Positions 14,796 to 21,674 of a stretch of DNA of 64,000 bases are shown piece by piece. Positions within the stretch are counted from its first letter, which is position 1. Each line of letters opens with the position of its first letter. Source of the DNA: AC-32 sp038236705 (GTDB lineage Bacteria; Actinomycetota; Thermoleophilia; Gaiellales; Gaiellaceae); NCBI GenBank assembly GCA_038236705.1, contig JBBRZN010000001.1, forward strand, positions 1 through 64,000, read 5' to 3'. The translations under genes were made by a program, and so were the position numbers. The notes beneath the pieces were generated by a model. It ran no database searches and had not been told where the DNA came from. It was given only the letters and a program-made list of their open reading frames with translations.

Positions 14796-16045
14796 GTCTT
14801 GGGCTCCGCCTCGAAGCGGAGATCCTGGTGATGGAGCCGGTGGCCGAGCTTCTCGCGCTTGACCGCGAGGTAGCGCCGGTTCTCGGCGTTCGGCGGCGTC
14901 TCGATCGGCACCTGTTCGACCACGGTCAGGCCGAAGCCTTCGAGGCCGCTGATCTTCTTCGGGTTGTTGGTCAGGATCCGGATAGTCGAGAGGCCGAGGT
15001 CGGCGAGGATCTGGTTGCCGATCCCCCAGTCGCGCGCGTCCGCCGGGAAGCCGAGCTCGAGGTTCGCCTCGACCGTGTCGAGCCCCGTCTCCTGCAGCTC
15101 GTAGGTTCGCAGTTTGTTCAGCAGGCCGATCCCGCGACCCTCCTGCGCCATGTAGAGCAGGACGCCGCGGTCCTCCCGGCCGATCTGCAGCAGTGCCTGG
15201 TCGAGCTGTTCGCCGCAGTCGCAGCGGAGCGAGTGGAAGACGTCGCCGGTCAGGCACTCGGAGTGCACGCGGACGAGCACGTCGGGCATCCCGTCCACCT
15301 CGCCTTTCACGAGCGCAAGGTGGTGCTTGCCGGTCAGCGTTTCGCGGAAGGCGACGGCCGTGAACTCGCCGTAGCTCGTGGGCAGGCGTACCGAGGTAGT
15401 CCGCTCGACCAGCTTCTCGTGGCGACGGCGGTGCTCGATCAGATCGGCGACCGTGATCATCTTCAGGCCGTGCTCCTCGCAGTACGTGATCAGATCGGGC
15501 ACCCGCGCCATCGTCCCGTCGTCGTTCATCACCTCGCACACGACGCCTGCGGGGTTGAGCCCGGCGAGGCGGGCGAGATCGACCGCGGCCTCGGTCTGGC
15601 CGGCGCGGCGGAGAACCCCACCTTGCTTCGCGCGCAGCGGGAAGACGTGGCCGGGCTGGACGAGGTCCGCCGGGCCTTTGCTCGGGTCGATCGCGACCTG
15701 AACCGTGCGCGAGCGGTCAGGCGCCGAGATGCCGGTGGTGATGCCTTCCCGCGCCTCGATCGAGATCGTGAAGGCGGTGCCGAACGGAGCTTCGTTGCGG
15801 TCGGTCATCAGCTGTAGCCGCAGCTCGTCGCAGCGCTCCTCGGTCAGGCAGAGGCAGATCAGGCCGCGCCCGTGGGTGGCCATGAAGTTGATCGCCTCGG
15901 GAGTGGCGAACTGCGCCGCGATCGTCAGGTCGCCCTCGTTCTCGCGGTCGGCGGCGTCCACCACGACCACGAACTTGCCCTGGCGGATGTCCTCGATCGC
16001 CTCCTCGACGGTGGCGAATGCGCTTGCGCGCTCGGTTGCGTCCAT
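14792..16045 (-). CDS. ribBA: Bifunctional DHBP synthase / GTP cyclohydrolase II
   Basis: The N-terminal half makes 3,4-dihydroxybutanone 4-phosphate and the C-terminal half opens GTP; together they supply both riboflavin precursors. The 417-residue length is normal. DHBP motifs are DAADRENEGDL and GHVFPLRAKQGGVL. The cyclohydrolase zinc site is HSECLTGDVFHSLRCDCG, with GRGIGL after it. I chose the ATG at 16045, 20 bases after ribE. Confidence 0.96.
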   Translation of the reverse strand: MDATERASAFATVEEAIEDIRQGKFVVVVDAADRENEGDLTIAAQFATPEAINFMATHGRGLICLCLTEERCDELRLQLMTDRNEAPFGTAFTISIEAREGITTGISAPDRSRTVQVAIDPSKGPADLVQPGHVFPLRAKQGGVLRRAGQTEAAVDLARLAGLNPAGVVCEVMNDDGTMARVPDLITYCEEHGLKMITVADLIEHRRRHEKLVERTTSVRLPTSYGEFTAVAFRETLTGKHHLALVKGEVDGMPDVLVRVHSECLTGDVFHSLRCDCGEQLDQALLQIGREDRGVLLYMAQEGRGIGLLNKLRTYELQETGLDTVEANLELGFPADARDWGIGNQILADLGLSTIRILTNNPKKISGLEGFGLTVVEQVPIETPPNAENRRYLAVKREKLGHRLHHQDLRFEAEPKT

Positions 16046-16065
16046 CTCGGGTCGGATCGTACCCC

Positions 16066-16659
16066 TCACGAGGGCGCGAGCCGCTCCGCGTACTTCGCCA
16101 GCAGGTCGACCTCGACGTTGACGTCGTCGCCCGGCCCGAGCGAGGAGAGCGTCGTCTCCTGGAGGGTGAACGGGACGAGCACGACCTCGACGCCGGTGTC
16201 GTCGAGCGCGGCGACGGTCAGGGCAACGCCGTCGAGGGTCAGCGAGCCCTTTTCCACGCAGTACCGCAAAAGGCCCGGGTCGAGCTCGAGCCGCAGGCGC
16301 GCGCCCTCGCCGTCGGGCTCGATCGAGCTGACGCAACCGAGGCCGTCGACATGGCCCTGGACGAAGTGCCCGCCGAGCGGCTCGCCGACGCGTAGGGCCG
16401 GCTCGAGGTTGACCTCCGCGCCTTCCGCGAGACGGCCGAGGTTCGAGCGCGCGATCGTTTCGGGAACGGCGTTGAACGCGAGGCTGCCGTTCTCGACCGC
16501 GGTCGCGGTGAGGCAACAGCCGGCGACCGCTATCGAGTCGCCTGGTTTGCTCGCGGCCGCGGTGATGGGCGCCGCGATGCGCAGGCTCACGCCCCCGCCG
16601 TTCTCGCCCTGCTCGGCTGCTGTGACTAGCCCGCGCTCCCGCACGATCCCTGTGAACAT
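16066..16659 (-). CDS. ribE: Riboflavin synthase alpha chain
   Basis: This enzyme dismutates two lumazines to riboflavin. The protein has 197 residues with two lumazine-binding repeats. It starts MFTGIVRERGLV, the usual opening, with GDSIAVAGCCLTAT in repeat one and GHFVQGHVDGLG linking to repeat two (KGSLTLDGVALTV). The start was set at MFTG; a longer frame exists upstream without support. The upstream gap carries repeat elements and no visible FMN riboswitch. Confidence 0.96.
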   Translation of the reverse strand: MFTGIVRERGLVTAAEQGENGGGVSLRIAAPITAAASKPGDSIAVAGCCLTATAVENGSLAFNAVPETIARSNLGRLAEGAEVNLEPALRVGEPLGGHFVQGHVDGLGCVSSIEPDGEGARLRLELDPGLLRYCVEKGSLTLDGVALTVAALDDTGVEVVLVPFTLQETTLSSLGPGDDVNVEVDLLAKYAERLAPS

Positions 16660-16977
16660 GGCGCGCAGCGTAACCGCGAGGAGTCGCCCGACCTCGTCAC
16701 ACTCTCGGCGCATTGCGTGACAGACACGCGCGAGTTTCCTCAATATGCTCGCCTCGGGGAGGAGGCTGGGCGAACCGCATTAAGGGACCAAGGGCCGCTT
16801 CCGGCCGGATCAGCCGGGATGCTCCGCCGGCCGGAGCCGGGCTTTGCCCGGCGGGAGGCTCCCAACACAAAGAACGAGCGGCGAGTCAGCCCGCGGGGCC
16901 GGCTCCGCTCACTCCTCGACGAAGAAGCCGAGGGCAAGGGGGGCCCACGGGGGAACCAGGGGTTTCCCCGTGGCTTC
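16660..16977 (-). other. 318-bp gap with repeat elements, no gene seen
   Basis: This gap between the 82-codon gene and ribE holds element B3 (about 16781-16862) and most of insertion C2. B3 has the hairpin GCCGGGCTTTGCCCGGC at 16836-16852 and a second stem GGCCGGAAGCGGCC (minus strand) followed by CTTGGTCCCTTAA. I see no conserved FMN riboswitch and no coding frame with support. Confidence 0.6.
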
Positions 16978-16989
16978 TCAGCCGAGGGC
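16926..16989 (-). mobile_element. 44-bp palindromic insertion C2 with 10-bp direct repeats
   Basis: AGCCGAGGGC occurs at 16926-16935 and again at 16980-16989. Between them are 44 bp containing a hairpin with arms CCACGGGGAAACC and GGTTCCCCCGTGG (minus strand), then GCCCCCTT. Removing the insert and one repeat would extend the 82-codon gene in frame to end LGFFVEE. This is the clearest insertion footprint in the window. Confidence 0.78.
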
Positions 16990-17226
16990 GAGCGCTTCGA
17001 GCGTCTCGCGCGCGACCATCTCGAGCTCCGCGCCCCCGCGACCCTCGGCCAGCTCGGCCCGCAGTTCTTCAACCGCCTCTGCCTGATCCACGGTCAGCCC
17101 GCCGGAACCCACGTGCTCAAGCGCGCGCCGCAGCTCGTCGTCCGAGACATGCCGCGCCAGCCAGCCCGAGATCACGGTGACCAGGCGGTCGTCGGCTCGT
17201 GCTGTGGTCTCAGGGCTCGTGGACAT
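16978..17226 (-). CDS. Hypothetical protein in the riboflavin operon, 3' end altered by insertion
   Basis: The gene encodes 82 residues, mainly helical and acidic, starting MSTSPETTARADDRLVTVIS. The DELRRALEHVGSGGLTVDQAEAVEELRAEL part suggests a short helical adaptor. Its start overlaps the end of ribD by 17 bases, so it is co-translated. The present stop TGA is created by insertion C2, and the ancestral end was probably five codons longer. The family is not recognised. Confidence 0.7.
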   Translation of the reverse strand: MSTSPETTARADDRLVTVISGWLARHVSDDELRRALEHVGSGGLTVDQAEAVEELRAELAEGRGGAELEMVARETLEALALG

Positions 17227-18154
17227 AGGCCGTCAGCAACACGTCTTCACCGACCGGCTCGGCCGTCAAACGGGACAGAGCCTTCGGCTCCGGTAGCGCA
17301 GCAACCGGCCCGGCACCCTCGCCGGAGATCGTCGGGGCGACGAACACGAGCAGCTTGTCCACGAGATCGGCGGCCAGGAAGGCGCCCGCCAGGGTCGGCC
17401 CGCCCTCCAGAAGGAGCGTTTGCACGCCCTCGCCCGCAAGCCCCGCCAGCTCCTCCTCGAGCGGCCCCGAGCGGAGCTCGAGCTCCGAGCCATCCGGCAG
17501 TGGGCCGCCGCCGAAGGCGAGCCGCCGAGGCTGCTTCCGAGCGCTCACGTCGCGCGCGGTCAGCGCCGGGTTGTCCGCCCGCACCGTCCCCATCCCGACG
17601 GCCACGGCGTCCGAAGCCGCGCGCAGCTCGTGCACCCGCCGGCGGCTCGCCCCGCCCGAGACCCACCGCGAGCCGGGGACCGTCACCCGCCCGTCCAGCG
17701 TCATCGCGACCTTGTAGGTGACGAAGGACCGGCCTCGGGCGACCCAGATGCGCCAGGCCTCGTTCTGCAGCCTGGCCTGCCAGGAGTCGGCCACGACGAC
17801 CTCGATTCCCGCCTCGCGTAAGCGCTCGAAGCCCTTGCCGTTCACCTTCGGGTTCGGGTCTCCGGCAGCAGCCACCACGCGGGCCACTCCGGCAGCCACC
17901 ACGGCGTCGGCGCAGGGCGGCGTGCTGCCGTGATGCGAGCACGGCTCGAGCGACACGTACAGCGTGGCCCCCCGCGCCCGCTCGCCGGCGTCCTCGAGCG
18001 CCGCAACCTCCGCGTGAGGCGAGCCGCGGCCGGCGTACCAACCCTGACCCACGACCTCGCCGTCGCGCACCAGCAACGCGCCGACGAGTGGATGCGTGCG
18101 CTGGACCTGCCCCCGGCCCCGCTCGGCGAGCGCGAGCGCCCGCTCGAGGCTCAT
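17210..18154 (-). CDS. ribD: Riboflavin deaminase/reductase RibD
   Basis: RibD deaminates and then reduces the pyrimidine intermediate of riboflavin synthesis. The 314-residue protein has the zinc deaminase motif HAEVAAL (near 48) and PCSHHGSTPPCADAV (near 71), then the NADPH-dependent reductase domain with YKVAMTLDGR and LLEGGPTLAGAFL. The usual NP of the substrate loop is HP here (QRTHPLVGALLV). The ATG overlaps the stop of a mini-ORF inserted after rpe. Confidence 0.95.
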   Translation of the reverse strand: MSLERALALAERGRGQVQRTHPLVGALLVRDGEVVGQGWYAGRGSPHAEVAALEDAGERARGATLYVSLEPCSHHGSTPPCADAVVAAGVARVVAAAGDPNPKVNGKGFERLREAGIEVVVADSWQARLQNEAWRIWVARGRSFVTYKVAMTLDGRVTVPGSRWVSGGASRRRVHELRAASDAVAVGMGTVRADNPALTARDVSARKQPRRLAFGGGPLPDGSELELRSGPLEEELAGLAGEGVQTLLLEGGPTLAGAFLAADLVDKLLVFVAPTISGEGAGPVAALPEPKALSRLTAEPVGEDVLLTAYVHEP

Positions 18155-18320
18155 GCCAGCGCCTCCTTCGCCTTCGGCTCAGTCGCGTGGGGGAAACCAT
18201 GTTCTCCCCACGAACCCCCTTCTTCTTCCAAGTTGGCCTCGGCTCCGCCTCGGAGACCACCCGGAGGAACCTCCCGCTCCTCCCCGGCCCCCTCCACGCT
18301 CTGGCTCATGCCAGTGCCTC
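18148..18320 (-). repeat. Insertion C3 that duplicates the rpe-ribD ATGA junction
   Basis: GGCTCATGCCAGCGCCTC at 18148-18165 and a 17/18 match at 18303-18320 flank about 137 bp. The first holds the ribD start, the second the rpe stop. The inserted DNA contains a palindrome at 18186-18212 (arms CGTGGGGGAAAC, CTCCCCACG) with CCCCCTT, inverted relative to C1 and C2. It also opens a 52-codon frame (18151-18309) that overlaps rpe by ATGA at its start and ribD by ATGA at its end. Confidence 0.75.
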
Positions 18321-18989
18321 GACGAGCCGGCGGTACGCCCGCGGCAGGTCCTCCCGGCCGAAGATCGCGGTGCCCGCGACGAAGAGGTTGGCGCCCGCGT
18401 CGTGGGCGTCGCGGATGCTGTCCGGCCCGATGCCGCCGTCGACCTGGATGGGCACCGGCTCCGGCAGAAGCCTGCGAAGCACGCGAATCCGGTCGAGCGC
18501 CTCCGGCATGAACTCCTGACCCGAGAATCCGGGATGGATGCTCATGCAGAGGACGAAATCCGCTCCCGTCGCGAGTGCCGCCTCCGCGGCCGCCTCCGGA
18601 GCGGTCGCCGGGTTGAAGGCCAGCCCGACCTCGAGGTCTTGCTCGCGCCCGAGGGCGACGACGCTCCGCAAATCCCGGCACACCTCGTAGTGGACGGTGA
18701 CGCTGTCGGCGCCCGCCTCGCGGAACTCCTCGAAGTGGCGCTCCGGCGTCTCGATCATCAGGTGGCAGTCGAGCACACCGCCCGCGGCATGGACGATCGG
18801 CGAGATCGACTGGAGCACGATCGGCCCCGTCGTGATCGGCGGGACGAAGTGGCCGTCGCCGACGTCGAAGTGGAACACGCGCACCTCGGCCCGGAGCAGC
18901 ACCTCGATCTGCTCGCCGAGCCGGGAGAAGTCGGCGGCATAGAGCGACGGCTCGACCTCGACTGTGCGTATCCACTCAGCCCAGCTCAC
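18306..18989 (-). CDS. rpe: Ribulose-phosphate 3-epimerase
   Basis: Rpe interconverts ribulose 5-phosphate and xylulose 5-phosphate; ribulose 5-phosphate is also a riboflavin precursor. The 227-residue TIM barrel shows VEPSLYAADFSRL, FHFDVGDGHFVPPIT (usual D-M-DG with Met replaced), LDCHLMIETPE, MSIHPGFSGQEF, and IQVDGGIG. The GTG start at 18989 overlaps the rsmB stop as GTGA. It is co-transcribed with ribD. Confidence 0.94.
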   Translation of the reverse strand: MSWAEWIRTVEVEPSLYAADFSRLGEQIEVLLRAEVRVFHFDVGDGHFVPPITTGPIVLQSISPIVHAAGGVLDCHLMIETPERHFEEFREAGADSVTVHYEVCRDLRSVVALGREQDLEVGLAFNPATAPEAAAEAALATGADFVLCMSIHPGFSGQEFMPEALDRIRVLRRLLPEPVPIQVDGGIGPDSIRDAHDAGANLFVAGTAIFGREDLPRAYRRLVEALA

Positions 18990-20296
18990 GGCTCTGATCC
19001 TAAGGCGCTCGCTTGCGACGCCGACCATTGGAGGCCGTCTCGGCTCTGCCGGAGCGGCCGTTTAATGCGGGCAATGAAGAATCCGGACGTGCGGTCGCGG
19101 TGCGGGAGGGTCAGTAGGAACTCCGGCCGCCGCGGGTGGGCGAACTGCGGCCACTCCGTGCCCAGAGACTCGAGCTCGAGCCCGGAGGCATCGACGATCG
19201 CCTCGTTCTCCTCCACGTTCAGCGTGCAGACGGAGTAGAGGATCGAGCCGCCCTGCTTCACCCGCTCGGCGGCCACGCGCAGCAGGTCGCGCTGCAACTC
19301 CGGCAGCGCCTTGCCGCGCCAGCGCAGGTCAGGGCGCGAAGCGAGCACGCCCAGGCCCGAGCACGGCGCGTCCACCAGCACGCGGTCGAAGTCGCCCAGA
19401 TCGCCGGGCAGCTCGAGCGCGTCGGCATTCACGACGCGCACGTTCGTGGCGCCGAGCCGGCGGCAGTTCGCCTCCAGCTCCCGCGCACGCCCGGGATGCT
19501 TCTCGACCGCGACCACCTCCGCGGCCCGCTCGGCGAGCTGCGTGGCCTTGCCGCCGGGTGCGGCACAGAGGTCGAGCACCCGCTCGCCCTCGCGGGCGTC
19601 AACGCACAGCCCCGCGAGCTGCGAGCCTCGGCTCTGCGGCCAGATCAGGCCTTCGGCGAGCCCCGCCTCGTCCACGTGGTCGACCCGCAGCGCGTTCGGG
19701 ATCTCGAGATCCGGCTGGCCCGCCACCTCGCCGTGCTTGAGCCCGTTTCGCCGCACCACGGTCTCGGGCGGCTCGTTCTGCGTCCGCATCAGCTCGAGCG
19801 CCTCCTCGGATCCGAGCTCCCGCCACCACGTCTGCGCGACCCAGTCGGGGTACGAGTGCTTCAGCGCTGCCTCCTCCGGTGTCTCCTCGGGAAGCGCCTC
19901 GACGAGCTCCAGGAGGCCGAGGGTCAGCCGTCGCATCACCGCGTTGGCGAACGAAACCGCCCGCTCGAGCCCGGCGTCGCGCACCAGCTCGACCGACTCG
20001 TTGACGGCCGCGTGCATCGCCACCTCCGAGAAGGCGAGCTGGTAGGCGCCGAGCCGCAGAGCGGTTCGAACCGGCGGGTCGAGCTTGCGCACGGGCCGCC
20101 GGCCGAGCGCCTCGATCCCGTGGTCGAGGGTGCGGACGCGCTGGATCGTTCCGTAGGCCAGGCGCTGGGCGAGGGCGCGCTCGCGGGGTGCGAGCCCGGC
20201 GGCCGCGGCCGGGAAGGCGCGGTCGGCGTAGGCCTCCTGCTCGAACACCCGCAGGACGGTCTCGAACGCCGCCCGCCGCGCCGGTGACGCGCTCAC
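18986..20296 (-). CDS. rsmB: 16S rRNA (cytosine967-C5)-methyltransferase with element-derived tail
   Basis: RsmB methylates C967 of 16S rRNA. The 436-residue protein has an N-terminal NusB-like helical domain, SAM motif VLDLCAAPGGKATQLAE, DAPCSGLG with the catalytic cysteine, and SVCTLNVEENEAIV. The family sequence ends at GFFIARIKR; the last ~23 residues (LRQSRDGLQWSASQASALG) are read from element B2. The GTG start overlaps the fmt stop. Confidence 0.94.
   Translation of the reverse strand: MSASPARRAAFETVLRVFEQEAYADRAFPAAAAGLAPRERALAQRLAYGTIQRVRTLDHGIEALGRRPVRKLDPPVRTALRLGAYQLAFSEVAMHAAVNESVELVRDAGLERAVSFANAVMRRLTLGLLELVEALPEETPEEAALKHSYPDWVAQTWWRELGSEEALELMRTQNEPPETVVRRNGLKHGEVAGQPDLEIPNALRVDHVDEAGLAEGLIWPQSRGSQLAGLCVDAREGERVLDLCAAPGGKATQLAERAAEVVAVEKHPGRARELEANCRRLGATNVRVVNADALELPGDLGDFDRVLVDAPCSGLGVLASRPDLRWRGKALPELQRDLLRVAAERVKQGGSILYSVCTLNVEENEAIVDASGLELESLGTEWPQFAHPRRPEFLLTLPHRDRTSGFFIARIKRPLRQSRDGLQWSASQASALGSEP
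19001..19064 (-). repeat. Two-hairpin element B2 (in the rsmB 3' end)
   Basis: This is a copy of B1 with 5' TTAAACGGCC, a hairpin of CGGCCGCTCCGGC type, the spacer TCCAATGGTC, and GGCGTCGCAAGCGAGCGCC ending TTAGG. It is translated as the rsmB C-terminus and stays compatible with the GTGA overlap to rpe. Confidence 0.8.
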
Positions 20297-21084
20297 CGTA
20301 AGCCGCGCAGGAACTCGTCATAGCTCATCCGCCGCCGCCCCTCGGCCTGCACTTCGACAGGGACGAGCTCACCGTCCTCGATTCGCGCCCGCCAGACGGT
20401 GACCGGCCGGCCGTGCAGCTCACCGCGCGCGCCGATGTGCGGCGAGAGCGCCCTGATCCGGTTGAGCAGCTCCTCCGGCGGTCGGCTCCAGTCGAGCTCG
20501 CGGTCCTCCGGGCCGATCTTGGCCGCGTGGGTCAGCCCTTCCTCGGGCTGCGGGGTCAGCTCCGGCTCCGGCAGCGCCTGCTCCAGGAGCTCCGCCGCGA
20601 GCTCGCCGGCGCGGGCCGAGACCGTGCCGAAGTCGTCCTCCTCGTCCAAGGGAAACGCCCGCTGCGCGGCGATCGGACCGGCGTCGAGCTCCGGCACCAG
20701 CTTGATGATCGAGACTCCCGTCTCCGCATCACCCGCCATCAGCGCCCGCTCGATCGGCGCGGCTCCGCGCCAGCGTGGGAGCAGAGACGGGTGCACGTTC
20801 AGCCAGAGGGCGCGCTCGAGCACCGGCCCCGGGATCAAGAGCCCGTAGGCGGCGGCGACCACCGTGTCGACCGCGGGATCGAAAGCCTCGTCGAGCCGCT
20901 CCGGCTGGCGAACCTCGATTCCGAGCCGCTCCGCGGCCTCCTTGGCCGGGGTGGGCGCCACACGCCTGCCCCTGCCGCGTGGCCGGTCGGGCCGGGTCAG
21001 GAGGTAGGCGATGTCGTGGTTCTCCGCGAGCCGCTCGAGCACGTCGGCGCCGAGCGGAGCCGTCGCGGCGACGGCGAGCTGCAC
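20293..21084 (-). CDS. fmt: Methionyl-tRNA formyltransferase, shortened C-terminal domain
   Basis: Fmt formylates initiator Met-tRNA. The N-terminal catalytic domain shows RPDRPRGRGRRV, LNVHPSLLPRWRGAAPIERA (catalytic Asn and His) and ELDAGPIAAQ (catalytic Asp). Length is 263, against about 310 usually. The C-terminal barrel passes from VTVWRARIEDGELV almost directly to VEVQAEGRRRMSYDEFLRG, lacking about 35 residues. It is co-transcribed with def and rsmB. The start is a GTG. Confidence 0.93.
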   Translation of the reverse strand: MQLAVAATAPLGADVLERLAENHDIAYLLTRPDRPRGRGRRVAPTPAKEAAERLGIEVRQPERLDEAFDPAVDTVVAAAYGLLIPGPVLERALWLNVHPSLLPRWRGAAPIERALMAGDAETGVSIIKLVPELDAGPIAAQRAFPLDEEDDFGTVSARAGELAAELLEQALPEPELTPQPEEGLTHAAKIGPEDRELDWSRPPEELLNRIRALSPHIGARGELHGRPVTVWRARIEDGELVPVEVQAEGRRRMSYDEFLRGLR

Positions 21085-21087
21085 GCG

Positions 21088-21657
21088 CTACCGGACGAGA
21101 ACCGGCTGTGGCCGCAGGAGCGCGAGCGCCTCCCGGCGGGCCTCCGGCGTCGTCCGGTCGAGGATCAGCACGCCGTCGAGGTGGTCGAGCTCGTGCTGCG
21201 CGATCCGGGCGGGAAGGCCTGCCAGCTCGAGCCTCACCTCGTTCCCCTCAGGGTCGGTCGCCTCGATCGTGACGCGCTCGTGCCGCTCGACCGGGATCAC
21301 CACGCCCTGCAGCGAGAGGCAGCCTTCGGCGTCGCTGGCGCGCTCGCCGGAGCCCTCGGCGAGCCGCGGGTTGACGAGCGGCACCGGATCCTGCTCCTTG
21401 TCGGGCAGGAACAGAAAGACGCGGCGCAGCACACCGACCTGCGTCGCCGCGAGCCCGAGCCCGTTCGCGTCGCGCAGCAGGTGCTCGAGCCGCTCGATCA
21501 GCCGGGCGAGGTCCTCGTCGTAGCTCTCGACTTCTCTCGCCTGCATCCGCAGGACCGGGTCCGGGTACTGACGGATCTGAGCAAGCGCCAGCCGCCGCCG
21601 CGCTTCGGCTTCAGGGTCGAGCTTGTCGTTCCGGATCTCGCCGGTCTCGTCCGCCAC
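21088..21657 (-). CDS. def: Peptide deformylase
   Basis: Def removes the N-formyl group from new proteins. The 189-residue protein carries all three motifs: GLGLAATQVG, EGCLS (metal cysteine), and QHELDHLDG (HExxH). About 25 extra residues precede the core. I chose the GTG at 21657, 17 bases after priA. The def-fmt-rsmB order is common. Confidence 0.95.
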   Translation of the reverse strand: MADETGEIRNDKLDPEAEARRRLALAQIRQYPDPVLRMQAREVESYDEDLARLIERLEHLLRDANGLGLAATQVGVLRRVFLFLPDKEQDPVPLVNPRLAEGSGERASDAEGCLSLQGVVIPVERHERVTIEATDPEGNEVRLELAGLPARIAQHELDHLDGVLILDRTTPEARREALALLRPQPVLVR

Positions 21658-21674
21658 GCCCGCAAGTCTAGGGA

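Noticed and set aside
16660..16980. FMN riboswitch before the riboflavin genes
   Set aside because: The conserved RFN core is not seen; the gap is filled by palindromic elements.
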